From NCBI RefSeq assembly GCF_023278565.1, contig NC_064679.1, positions 2,542,001 through 2,606,000 of the forward strand: a stretch of 64,000 nucleotides of DNA. Reading direction: 5' to 3'. Made by a program: the position numbers and the translations under genes. Below, piece after piece: positions 24,801-36,899 of the stretch (within the stretch, counting starts at the first letter, position 1; each line of letters opens with the position of its first letter). This stretch comes from Colletotrichum lupini. Taxonomy: Eukaryota; Ascomycota; Sordariomycetes; Glomerellales; Glomerellaceae. The notes under the pieces were generated by a model. The model was not told the DNA's origin and searched no databases. It saw only the letters and a program-made list of their open reading frames with translations.

Positions 24801-27800
24801 TCCACGAGCCTCGCTCACGGACGCTGTTTAATCTCTTCGAGTCGCCGCACCTTTCTTCTTCTTTCGTTCTTCCGACTTTCTTTTTTACCCCGAGGTCGCG
24901 CTCTCAAGTCTGCTACTTACGGATACCTAGCAGAAGAAATTCAACTATGGTTCATCCAGCGGAACCCAAACAGTGATTGTTGATGGGGCCGATTGGCAGA
25001 CTGGGCAGGCGCCTCTATTCCTGGAGAACACCATTTACCTAGGACCCTGCCTGAAAGGAAGCCCAAGGAAGATCGGAGGATTCGGAGAGCAAGATAGACC
25101 CCTCCTAGCAGCCCTGAAAGCTGGCAGGGCAAGGCCCACGAGTCCCCTTCCCTGGGCGATGATGGCATAAGCCGCGTTGGGATACAGGTGGGAAGGTTAT
25201 TGGCGAGCTAACGTTCCCACTCCCGGACAGGGGGGCATAGCAACAGGGCATGGCAATTCGAGCAAAGTCAGGAATTGCGATGTGCGATGCTTGACAGCTG
25301 ACAAGCGGAACCACATTGGACGATGCCCTGCTGGCAGTCGCACAACGATTCCAGGCACTCTAATCCAGTGTAGATCGATGCATACCGGCCAAGCAAGCAC
25401 GCAAGCCACCGGCGTATGACGATGGCACGAGACGGTACTTTAGCATTATGAGCCGAGACACTTTCGTTCTTCCCGACTTACCGTTCATGTGGAGGGAGAA
25501 CAAAGTTTTTGTCTTTTTGTGCTTTGGAGCACGGGATATCCTCCCGCGAATTCCAACGGCGACGGCCCTGCACAGCTGAAAGGACAATGGGAACACTGGG
25601 AATTACTGGCCCCTGCGTACCGGTGACGCGCGCCTGGCTACTCCAATATGGGCCGCCAAACAGCCACAACTCCCAAGATGGGAATAATGTGGCGCGTTGG
25701 CAAACGCCAGAAGCGGAACTTTGAGTCGAACGGGGCGTACAATTTCATTACCGCCGTTACCCTCGATGCTCAAGGCGCTTTCACTAGTGGGAATGCACAA
25801 AGTGTAAATTGGTCGGATGCGCGGGAACATGATCAAACCCGAATCGGACATCTTGTCAGGCGACTCTCACACTTGCCAATTGCCCGCCATGGACAGATAC
25901 ATCTTGGAACTTGGAACTGCCGCCATTATCTTCCTGCCTGCAGCCTGCAGGGCCCTTTCATCTGGCTGCAGATGCGCACATGCAGCTGCAGCAGCGCTTC
26001 AATATCGGCCGAATTACAGCAGGATGGCACGGTGGGCTGGAGAGAGAGCCCCCACGCACGCCATGCGCCCATCCCGAAGTGTTGCGAGTCGTGATACTTG
26101 CGGCGTTCTGTTCCAGCGTCCACGGTACCCTGCCGAGTACCGATGAAGCGAAGCGGGTCAAGCAACGGTCGACTCGTTTGATCTCCCTCAGGTGTTGGCT
26201 CCCTCGCCTTGTTGTGCGCTGAGCCAGGAGGCCCCAGGACAAGGCCAGACGAAAATCGCCCGAACACTTTGTCAGAACTTGGCGCCCTGAGGGAGACTTG
26301 GAGAGGGTCGGGGGAAGTTTGTCTTGACGGTCGAGCGTTTGCAGATGTCAGCTATCAAGGCTATCATGCAGAACGCGCGACTCGCACCACGCCCGTCCGT
26401 TCGACACATTTATTCAGAATGTTCTGTGCGTACCGAACATATTACTAACTCAGGGGCTTTTTCTCACTGTCAATGCCAATGTTGAGAGTTGGACAGCAGC
26501 TGCTAGCTCTGCGCCTTCCCACTAAAACGCCGTACCGCTCTCGTGAATGCTAGCACGAAAGAGAGAGAAAGAAGAAGAAAAAACGGAAGAAAACGCTGGA
26601 CGAATCCCCTCTCGATCGGTGAGACACCGCTGAGTGAAGAGCCGATGGGACCGGCCGCCGAAGCGTGAACGCTTTAGTCTTAGCCAGGGGCAGTCCTGAA
26701 GGGGGCGGACACGTAGAACAAGCTTGAAAGACAAGCCATCCGTCCCGCGGGTAGATCCCCCTCTCCCCTCTAACACTTCAAAGACGACTGCCGTGGTGTA
26801 GTGGGAGGATTGAGCGCGCAATGGTCTCAGACTCAGGTCAGGTCGGTCCCTCGAGTTCGTCGCGAAGGGGATTGGGTGCGTTTGAGAGAGAGTAAAAGCG
26901 CGTCTCCTACTAGTACTTCATAGGGTCTAGAGACTCGGAGATGCGGTATCATGATTAAGGTACGTGCTGGTCGGAATGTGCACAATGACTAGCGGCTCGT
27001 TTGAACAGCTGGACACATGTGCTGTTGAACAAAAGTCGGAACAATGGGAGGGCGTTTCCAGTACGAGTTGGTACGAGTACGGGAACACTGATCATAGGCA
27101 CACAATGAACGAGCAGCTTCTCCTCCCCGCCCGCTCCTTGCAGGCATCTCGTGTCTCTCTCGGCCAGCAGAGCTGCCGTGGGCCAAGGCAGGTTTTCTTG
27201 TCTTTTTCTAGCTGTCTCTGCTTTTCCTGGGACGGCACTGGTAGAAAGGGGAGGGAAAAGGCGGGTACCCTCGTTCGTATTAATCCCCGCTGGCGCTGGC
27301 GTTGCGGCGATCATCCACCCCGTCAAACCCATCCGTGGACCATGGAATCCATGATCCAACGCGCCAAAAGAGAGGAGCCCCTCCCCTCGTCACCCCGTTT
27401 AGCTTCGATCCATCCTGTTATCCGTACCGTAGTCCGTAGAGATACGGGAAGGGAGGAGGTTGGGCTTTTGTTGGCACATGTACAGGTACATTGATGAACA
27501 CCTTTACTTTTTTTTTTTTTTTTTTTTGGTCAGGTATTTTGGCGACAGAAGTGTTGCACGGCCGCACATCTCACACGCGTTCAAACATTTCGCGCGGGAA
27601 GGGAAAAAAGGGAGTGAATTGCATTAGTCCGTTTTTGTTTTTTTTATTCTCCTACATCAGACCGGACGGGAGGCGATCTAACGTTTATTTCTCCTGATTT
27701 TTTTCCCTTAAAGTGCCGCTGTGCTGCCGAGCTGCTTTAGGCAGGGTGCGGCGTCTGTGTGTACCTTAGGGAGGGCGGCGCCGCGGCGGGAAAGCTGACC

Positions 27801-28248
27801 GTCTCAATTCTAAGGATCTTTGCACATGAGGCGGACCAATCTGATGGATTTGAACGAAATTGAATCTGACATTGGGCTGCCCGTACCTTCTCGTGTGTAT
27901 TAGAATCTGGTGGCTTAGCGGGATATCCTTCGTCTTCGTCTGCCTCTTCCGATTAAATCAGAGAGGCAGGCATACTTCATCATGATCTAGGACGAATGAG
28001 AATAAGAGCAAGAGACTTATCGAAAAAGACCAATGCCAAGACGAGGGAGGTACAGTACATGGCACTTCTTCTGCCTCGTACTGCGTACGGTGATGTACCT
28101 TTAGTCCGTATCCTCACCTCACTTTCCCAGCGACTACTACGTAAGGCACGTTGTATGTGGCATAGAGGGAGTAATATTACTCCTCCAGTTGCTAATACCT
28201 GATTCCCACTGACGTATTATGTGCGCTCCTGGTTTCTATTATTACTGC
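21891..28248. other. 6.4 kb without a supported gene, ending at the transposon block
   Basis: Composition is normal up to the edge of the AT-rich block at 28,251. Frames of up to about 200 codons occur (for example 23,499-24,122 on the plus strand) but show no domain, biased codon use or conserved motif. A 20-base T run sits at 27,508-27,527. I see no RIP leakage and no RNA gene. Confidence 0.55.
27508..27527 (+). repeat. Poly-T tract of 20 bases
   Basis: A single uninterrupted T run in intergenic DNA. It could be the mark of an old retroposed poly-A tail on the minus strand, but no adjoining element is recognisable. Confidence 0.9.
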
Positions 28249-28250
28249 TA
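28249..28250. other. TA target-site duplication, left
   Basis: TA directly before the left inverted repeat, matched by TA at 42,312-42,313 directly after the right one, as expected for Tc1/mariner-superfamily insertion. Confidence 0.7.
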
Positions 28251-28310
28251 AGACCCCACCCCACACGACGGATCACCCCCCACGACAGATCACCCCATTT
28301 AGACGATTTT
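28251..28310 (+). repeat. Left 60-bp terminal inverted repeat
   Basis: Starts AGACCCCACCCCACACGACG and matches the reverse complement of 42,252-42,311 at 59 of 60 positions. The only difference is C versus A at position 46 of the repeat. It contains two tandem copies of CACGACRGATCACCCC at 28,264-28,279 and 28,281-28,296. Unlike the interior it is GC-rich and shows no obvious C-to-T decay. Confidence 0.95.
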
Positions 28311-28379
28311 TTCCCTCCTTTAATACTACTACTACTATAATACGTAAGTAATAAATTATCAAAAAAATCGCAAAAATTA

Positions 28380-29977
28380 TACTAAAATTACTAGTAGATT
28401 TACTATACCTAATTATATAAAAGAATACGTTAAAAATGCGTAATACGACGTTAGCTTTAGTAAGTCGATTTAGAAAGTTATTATAAACTAAAAAATCCCC
28501 TATATTACCCTCTCGAACTAGCTATAAAGTATTATAATAGTTAAAAAGTCGAAGGAGGATTATTAGAGGCTTAGTAAATACTAGGAGTAATCCCTTACTT
28601 ATTAAATAATTCTATAGGGCTAGTTAGGGTTCGCTCTAACTTATACCTAAGTTAAAGAGTTTATAATATATATTTTTTAGTAGAGCGGCGATTAGTACTT
28701 ATTTAAAAAGAAGTAAATAGATAGATTTTTATATAGGAATCCTATGCTCTTAACGCTACGGGCCCGTTATATAAATTCTAAGTACGTTAAGTTTATTATT
28801 ATTAATATTATATAAGCTTTTTAAAAAATCTTAATACTTTTAAATATTTATAAAATCTTAATATCCTTTTATTAAAATATAAACGAAATAGGTTTAATAA
28901 AAAGGAGTAATAAAGATTATTTAGTACTAAATAAGTTTAAAAAGAGATTTATTTATATTTAAATACTAAGGGACTATACTTAGACCTCTATACTTAAGTA
29001 TATTTTTATAAATAGCTAGTACCTCCTACTATTAATTATTTTTAAGGGGTAAACTGTATAATAATAATAGTTCCTTATAAAAATATCAAATTATACTTCG
29101 TAAAACTTTATATTTTTTATAAATAAGTAAATTTTAAATATAATTAAGTTAGAATAGCTAGTTAAGATATTTATTTTATAAACGGAGGTAGAGGCCTAGA
29201 GACTCCGATTTAAGCGTCTATTTATAATTAATAAGTATAGTAATTACGTCTTTAATAATTTTATATAATAATATTACTTTAAGAGCGTTTATTTATATTA
29301 TTTACTACTATATTTTAACTATATTACCTAGCCCCTAGATATTTTAATATTCTCGCTTTTTAAAATATATTACTATAATAAGCTTATAAATTACGGCCTC
29401 TAGTTTAACTTAGTACTAATTAAGAAATAGAACTTCTTTTACTATTACTTCTAAGCCCGAGTATAAGTATTTATAAAATAGAATATATATACTAATTAAA
29501 AAGTAATAGGGCTATATTTTATTAATATATAATAGCCCCTATTTAATAAATTTATTATTATAACGTAGCTTATAGACGTTTTATAAGCGCTATTATAAGA
29601 GCCTTTATTTTTAAAAGTTCTTAAAATACCCTAAGATTATAATATTATTATTTTTAAAAAGTCGGGAGACCTTAGGAAGTACTAGAAGCTCTAAGTACGA
29701 GGTAAGGGCGAGGTTAACTACGATTTTATTACTTATAAATTAATGTTTAATAAGGTAAATAAGCGATTGGACGCTTAAAACGTAGCCCTAGCTAATACTT
29801 AATTAGTTATTAAGTTACTAAAGGCTTAAGTATAATTATATAAGCTAATTATGAGGGTAAAAGTACGGTAGGATTTAAATAAGTAATTTATATAAATTAA
29901 GGCTATTATAAGGGTAAAGAGGGAGGCTAAGGCTCGCCTATAGTGCCTAATCGCAGTTTTAATACTTATAATTTTAG
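28380..29977 (+). pseudogene. Decayed pogo/Fot1-family transposase
   Basis: One plus-strand frame, ignoring stops, keeps the family layout. A psq helix-turn-helix ends in a stretch like KIPYITLSN at about 28,490-28,520. Next comes a CENP-B-type second helix-turn-helix with KSKEDY, RLSKY and LGFALTYT (about 28,535-28,660). Then a DDE-domain start has NINEIGLI where the family has N-x-D-E, the first catalytic Asp now Asn, at about 28,870. KKSGDLRKY follows near 29,655. In-frame TAA/TAG codons fall where Gln, Trp or Arg are expected, as RIP produces. The last C-terminal codons are cut off by the LTR element at 29,978. Confidence 0.75.
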
Positions 29978-30300
29978 TGCGTATAGCTTTAACGAGGTAA
30001 TGCGGGATATTCTTATAAAGAATATAAAAAGTGAATATTTATATAGAAGTAAGAATGTATAAATATAGGGGAAATAAGCGTATATAAAAGAGGTTTTTAT
30101 AATAAAGAGAGTAATATAGTTAAATTATTATATAAGAAGTTGCTTACTTAATAAAAGGTCTAAGTAGGTAAATACACGCCTATATATAGGTATAAAAACC
30201 TTTTATTAGAATATTCTATTACTTATTAATTATAATATAATTAATAAGCGTATATATAAGTAAATACGTAATCGTAGTACGTAATTCTGCCTTAAGTAAA
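29978..30300 (-). repeat. Copia downstream LTR, outer piece
   Basis: Aligns without visible gaps to 41,627-41,949. Nearly all differences are C/T or G/A. It continues at 36,544 after the Gypsy insertion. Confidence 0.88.
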
Positions 30301-30523
30301 TATTATAAAAGGGATCTTAAAGTAGGTTAGAACGTTATTATATTAACTTAATTAACTAAAGACTTAATATAAAAAGGAAAAAAATAGAATAGTAAGTAAA
30401 AGCTAATAAGCTAGCCCTTTAGGCCTAGCGGCTTAGCTCGTTATGTAATTATTAAGAGCTTAGCCTCGTAGCTTAAGGCTAAGCTATAAGGCTTATAGGG
30501 CCTTAGTACTTATTATTATAATA
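30301..30523 (-). repeat. Gypsy LTR, downstream in sense orientation
   Basis: Matches 36,317-36,539 base for base in length. Visible differences are transitions, for example GGGATCTTAAAG versus GGGATCTCGAGG. Confidence 0.88.
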
Positions 30524-30559
30524 TTACCCCCCCCTTTATACTAAAGGGCGCTATTCGTA

Positions 30560-33500
30560 GCGCTAAAAAATAAACTTTTAAATTACCCCTTATTTTAATA
30601 AATTTATAGCCGTAATTATTATTATTATATTATTATTATCCTTTAGTAATAATAAATTATTAGTTACGGCGGTTTTTATTTATATATTTAGGTTTTATAG
30701 CGGGCTTTTAGTAATTAAATATTAATAATAGAACGCCTAGAGCGTTATTAATATATATTTAAAGCTCTTTACGTTATACTAAGTCAGATCTATATTATAC
30801 CCTTTTTAATTTACTTAGTACTATAAATTTTTTTTATATAAGTATAATTTAATAACTTCTAAAACCTCGTACTTTAATTTATTATTATTATTAATAATTA
30901 GTAATAATAAGTCTTAATTTTACCTAAGTAATAAGTTATCGGCGGCCTTTTTTAAGTTATTTAGGTAGAAAACTAAGTATATTTAGCTACTTATTAGTAG
31001 TTTTATAATTTATATACCCCCTTATTTAGTACTAATAATAAGCTATAGCCCGGCTTATAGCTACTATGATTTGTTTATATTAATAGATTTTTAGTATAAG
31101 GTATTAATAAGAAATTACCCTTAGTAATTTCTTAGGCCTTATATATCCCCTAGGCTATATATTACGTATTAGTACGGTTTAGTTTCTTTTTTATAAAGCT
31201 AAATTATTAAGTTCGTTAAGACTAATTAAAAAAGAGCCGTAATTAATAACCGAATTTTATTTTATATAATAATAGCTTTATAATTTTACTAAGCTAAGTA
31301 ATATAAATAAAATCGATAATAAGTAATATATCGCTTTAGTTATTTTAGTATTAATTAACTAATAGTCTTAATTATTATAAGATATACTAGTTTAGTACTT
31401 CTATTTAGCTATTCATTTAGAAACCATTAGCCGTTAATAGCTATAGCTTAACTTTATAAATTTTATAAAGCTCCCTTTAGAAATTAAAGATAAATTAGGC
31501 GCCTCGGTTTAATATAATAGTCTTTAATAGGCCGAAAATAAGTAGTACTTATTTATAAAATATTTAGCTTATATTTTTTATTATAATAGTTTTATAATAA
31601 AGAATAGATATTACCCTTTTACTTAAGTAGTTTATTATTACTTAAATATTATCGAATCCTTTTTAATTAATAAAAATAATTATAAAGTTAATAAAAATAT
31701 ATTATTATAAGTAATTAAGTATTAAAAATAGCCTTAGCTCCCCCGGGGGCTTATTATATAGCTTTTATAATTAATAATAAGTATAATAGTTTTATATATA
31801 TTAATAAGTATTTATTATTAAGCTTAGTTAATAATATTATTATTTAATTATTTTTATAATTTTATTATACCCTAAATAAGTAAAGAGCTTTTACTTATAA
31901 ACCTTATAAATAACTATAATACGAAAGTTTTTTTTTCTAAGTATTACGAGCTTTTTATTTATTAATAATAATTTATTATTTTAAATAAATTGGCGCTCGT
32001 ACTCTTTAGTTATTAACGCTTATATTAATATAAGGGATATTATAATAAAATCTTTATTAAGCTTTAAAATCTTCTTTATTAATAAGTACCCCTAGAGCTC
32101 GTTTTTTAATAAGAGCGAGCTAATTATAAGTTATAGTTAATTAATTATAGTACTTAATAATACTTATAGCTTTATTATAATATTAAGGAATAGTAATCTT
32201 AGTAATAAAAGGACTTAGGTCTTATAAGCCTTTTTTAATACTTATTAAATATAAATATCCTCTATTTTTTATAATAGGGTATTAGTTAATACGTTTTTTT
32301 TTTAAAATAATAATAAATTTAAAAATTAAAGTCCGCTAATATATTAGCTTAATAAGCTTATTATACGTTAAGTAAGTACTTAGTTATAAAAAATAGTAAT
32401 AATTAATAGTTTATAATAATATTAAACTTATATTCGTAATTTATAAGCTCCGCGCGCTATTCTTCTAAGTATAATATTATTATTAATATTTTTTTATTAT
32501 AAATAATATAGTTAAGCTCTATATTACTTATTATTTTTAAACAAAAGGTTATTAAGTATTATAACCTGTTATCCTCTTATTATTATAATAGTATTTTAGT
32601 ATATACTGAGTTAGAGGTATCGGTTTTTAGTTATATTAATAGCTTTAGTTTAAAATAATAGAGGATTAGTATTAATATTAGCGCTAGCTTTATAGTTTTA
32701 AAAACTATCTCGTAGTTAGTACTAAAGTTAAAAAGAACTTCTTTACTTATTAGCTTTATAAGGGGCCTAGTTAAATAGCCGTAATCCTTTATAAATCTTT
32801 TATAAAAATTATAAAACCTAAGAAAAAATTAAATATTTTTAAGTAATATAAGTAGCTTTTAGTCTCTAATTATAAAGACTTTTTTTTTATTAAGCTATAT
32901 ACTTTTTATAAAAACTACGAAGCTTAGGTATTTTATAAAAATAATACTAAATTTATACTTTTTAATATTTATTTATAAGCTTATTTTTTATAAGCGGTTT
33001 AGTATTTTAGTAACGTACTCTTAGTACTAAAAGGGGTTATTTAAAAAGATTAGGATATTATTTATATATATTATATAAAAGTTATTTAGGTATTTTATTA
33101 GTATTTTATTTATATATTATTAATACGTAATAGGCCCGTTATAGAGCCTAAAGGGTATTATTTTATATTTATATACTCTATAGCGGGTTTTAAACGTTAT
33201 TAAGTCCTTAAAAGCTAGGTCGAGGCGAATATAGTAAAAAGCTTATTTAATATCTAGTTTAGTAAATACTTTTATTTTACTTAGCTATATAAAGGTCTTA
33301 TTAATAAATAATAATAAGTAGTAGTTTTTTTTTATAACTTTATTTAGTTTATAAAAGTTAACGTAAAAGCGTAGACTATTATTATACTTTTTTATAAATA
33401 ACGTCGGTAATATAAAAAGAGTATTATTTAGCTTAATAAATCCTTTTTATAAATGTTTTAATAAATAGGCTTTTATAGCCTCTAGCTCTAGTACTAACTA

Positions 33501-36250
33501 TTTATATAGAGGGTAATAAGTTAGCTTTTTTTTATTACTATTTAAAAGCTCGATTTTATAGTTATATAGCTTATAAAATATAAATATATTACTAATTATT
33601 TTATTTAAAACGTTAGTTTAGGGCCGTAGGTACTTTAGTAAGTTAGTTATTATAAGGTTATAAATAGCTTAGTTATTATTATATAAGGGGTCTGCCTCCT
33701 CTTTTTTATTTTTTATAATATAGTTTAGTTTATAAAGTAATATAGAGCTTATTTTAACGTCGTTCTATTTTAAGTTTTTTTTAAATATAAGAGTACTAAT
33801 AAAAGTAATATCTATTTATAATATTACTAAGTATAGTTTTTATTATTTAACCCTCTTTACGGGGGTAATAATAATACCGTTAAGGGTACGTTTTATTTTT
33901 TTTATATCCTTAGCCTCGTCTAACCGCTATATTTAACGGGCTATTATTTTTAATAAGTATAGTAATATCTTAATTAGTATACCCTTTACCCGCTATTACT
34001 AGAGCTTTTAGTTATAATAAGTTATATTTATTTTAAATAGGTCTTACTAATAATTAACGTCGATTTAGTATTATACGTTAATAACTTTTAGGGTATATAA
34101 GTCCTTAATATTTTTAATAATAATAAAGGGCGTTTTTTATAATAATAAGTCCTTAGGTTATATTAGCCGTTAGTAGCGAATATTAAGGTTTACCCCGTAG
34201 TATTTAAATTACTTTTACCCTAGGATTAGGTCGTAGCGGCCCGTATTAAGCTAAAGGAGGGGTGCTTTTAAAAAGACCTATTAATTAATATATAAGTTAG
34301 TAATTTATATTACGTTAATATTATTTAATTACTTTTTATTAAACTTAGTAATAGGGATTAGGTATAGTAATTTATAAAATAGGGTTATATAAAACTATTA
34401 TAATAAAGGGGTTACGTAATTATTTATAAATCTATACTTATTAGCTCCCGTATTAAGTAAGGCTCTTAAGTAAATTCTATATTTATTAAATATTAATATA
34501 AGCTTTATTTTAAGGGGCTAGCCCCCTATAAAATCCTATAGGTTTACTAAATTAATTACAATTTTTTATTTTTTTTATATATATCCCCTAGTTAGGAGTT
34601 TATTTTTACTAAGGGGTCTAGTTTTTTAAACCTAATTCTATTTTAATAAGACTTACGGTAGTATTAATAGTAGCTATAGTAGTTTTTAGCTTTTTAAAGT
34701 AGTTTTTAAAAATATATTTAGTATTATTATAAACGAAGTAAGTATTACTATCCTTAAGCTTTTAATATAGCGCTTTAGGGATCGTTTTATAAGTAGAGGT
34801 ACAACCTTAGTCTTATTTAGTACTTTTAGTATTTTTATTATTTTCGCTATTTTTATTATTTTTATTACTTTTATTTAAGGTTTAATAAATTTAATTAAAG
34901 GCCTTAACTACGCAGTCTTTTATAAAAAGGGGCTATATTACGTTAGCTAGCTAAGTAACGTATTTAATATACTTTTAAAAAATAGCTATATTATTTAAGT
35001 ATTTTAATATAGCTTAGTTATGAAGATATATAAGTAGTTTATTATAAAAACGGCGCTTTTATTAAGATTTTAGAAGCTTATTAATATACGTAAGCTTAGC
35101 GAATATAAAGCGCTTTTAATAAACGTTTTTAAACGTAATTATAAGTATATTTAGCTTATAGCTAGCGTTATTTATAGTAATTAGGCTAGTATAAACTAAT
35201 TTAAGTTTATAGAGTAGCTACTTAGCTATAGTAATCTTGTTTAAAGTTAATAATAAGTATATAAACTCCGTAATACTACCTCTAATTTTATCAATAACAT
35301 ACTCTAAATAGTACTTATTTATACTATAGTTAGCGTTTTTTAAGCGTTTTATAATATACTAAAACTAATAATTAAACTTAAAGCTAGTATTATTATTTAT
35401 CAAAGTAAGTACGTTAAGTATTTTTAAGAGCTATAAGTAATAAAATAGAACGAGGCTAGAGTAGTTTTATAATTACTTTATATTTTTAAATATATTAATT
35501 ATTATTATAGCGCGCTAAGGGTAGCGGTATCCTAAATAGAGCTAGCCTAAGAGCCGTTTTCTAATTATTCTAACTTTTTAATTATAGTTATATTATTAAT
35601 ATAAGCTTAGGTAAGGGCTTTTTTTATAATATAGAGCTCTATAATAATAATATATATAAGGTCGAGGTTTTTATAAGTTATCGTATATAGGCGCTTAGTA
35701 TTATTATTTAGCTAGTTAATAATAAATATTAAGACTTATTTTAATTAGTACTAAGCGACGCGTATTTTTAGCTATTATTCGATCTATTTAAATAGGGTTT
35801 TTTTATTATATTTAAAATATAGCTCTTAGATAAGGTCGAGGTTAATATATTACTTAATATTCTTTTTGAAAAGGATATTATTACGGATATAAATAGGTAA
35901 AATAAACTAGTTAGTTATATTATTAAGGTATACTAAGCGATTAGTTTAGGTAATAGAGGATAAAAAGCGCTTTATTAACTAATTAAATAGCGTAATTTCT
36001 AAGTTAATAACTAGGAGCTTAGTACTTTTATTGAGGCTTATAACGCTTTATTAAAACTCGTAAAAACAGTAACTTTATTAAAAGTTATTAATATAAAGGG
36101 AAACTTAGCCTCTTTAATTATATTTTCTAATTATTACGTTTAGTAAAGGGAGTATATATTTAGGGGGTATTAATTATACTACTTATATATAATTAATTTA
36201 GTTAGCTATTACTTAGTGTTTTTATACGCTTTTTTAATAAGGGTAGCTAG
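30560..36250 (-). pseudogene. Decayed Gypsy gag-pol
   Basis: On the minus strand, about 33,280-33,040, a stop-ridden frame reads KVFTKLDIK, stop, AFYYIRLDLAFKDLITFKTR and, after it, YKYKIIPFRL. YINNILIF follows where reverse transcriptases have a YxDD box. The stop in the LDI-K-stop-AF segment stands where Gypsy elements have Gln, fitting a C-to-T change. Protease/gag would lie towards 36.2 kb and integrase towards 30.6 kb by Gypsy order; I did not resolve individual motifs for those. Confidence 0.75.
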
Positions 36251-36316
36251 TAATTAATTAATTAAGATATTATCGTTCTATTTTTAAAAAATAATTAATT
36301 AAGTAACGTTAAGTAG

Positions 36317-36539
36317 TATTATAAAAGGGATCTCGAGGTAGGTTAAAACGCTATTATATTAACTTAATTAACTAAAGACTTAATATAAAAAAGGAAAAAA
36401 TAGAATAATAAGTAGAAGTTAATAAGCTAGCCCTTTAGGCCTAGTAGTTTAGCTCGTTATATAATTACTAAGAGCTTAGTTTCGTAACTTAAGGCTAAGC
36501 TATAGGGCCCACAGGGCCCTAGTACCTACTACTATAATA
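36317..36539 (-). repeat. Gypsy LTR, upstream in sense orientation
   Basis: Second copy of the 223-bp LTR, followed at 36,540 by the TAAA duplication and the remainder of the Copia LTR. Confidence 0.88.
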
Positions 36540-36543
36540 TAAA

Positions 36544-36729
36544 TTCTAAATTATTTAGTTACTTTTTAGTACTTTCCATTGCTTACGTAAGCTTATATAA
36601 GCAGTATTGCTTATATAATTAATACTTATAATAATTTATAAAAATCGTAAATTAATATAATATATAGTTTGCTTACGTAATATGAATAATAAGGTAAATA
36701 ATAAAGTAAATAAAGTTACTTTCGTAACA
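36544..36729 (-). repeat. Copia downstream LTR, inner piece
   Basis: Aligns to 41,950-42,135 in the right-hand LTR and ends CGTAACA, against CGTAATA in the other copy. Confidence 0.88.
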
Positions 36730-36899
36730 CTCCCTCTTTTACTTTATTAGCTATATTAAAATAGCTAACTAAGTACCCTAGAGTAGATTTCTAGTACCCT
36801 AGAATAGGTTTTTAGTACCTTAGAACAATTTTTTAGTACCCTAGAGTATTTTCTTTAAAATATTTATAAAAATATAAAGAAAATAAATACTTATATTAG

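Larger units (their letters stand above)
30301..36539 (-). mobile_element. Ty3/Gypsy LTR retrotransposon, RIP-degraded, inside the Copia LTR
   Basis: LTRs of 223 bp lie at 30,301-30,523 and 36,317-36,539. They begin TATTAT and end ATAATA, consistent with RIP-altered TGTTAT...ATAACA. TAAA is duplicated at 30,297-30,300 and 36,540-36,543, and the unbroken site (GTAAATTCT) survives in the other Copia LTR. Sense strand is minus: a polypurine tract AAAGGGGGGGG in sense orientation lies next to the LTR at 30,525-30,540. Reverse transcriptase motifs read on the minus strand near 33.0-33.3 kb. Confidence 0.85.
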
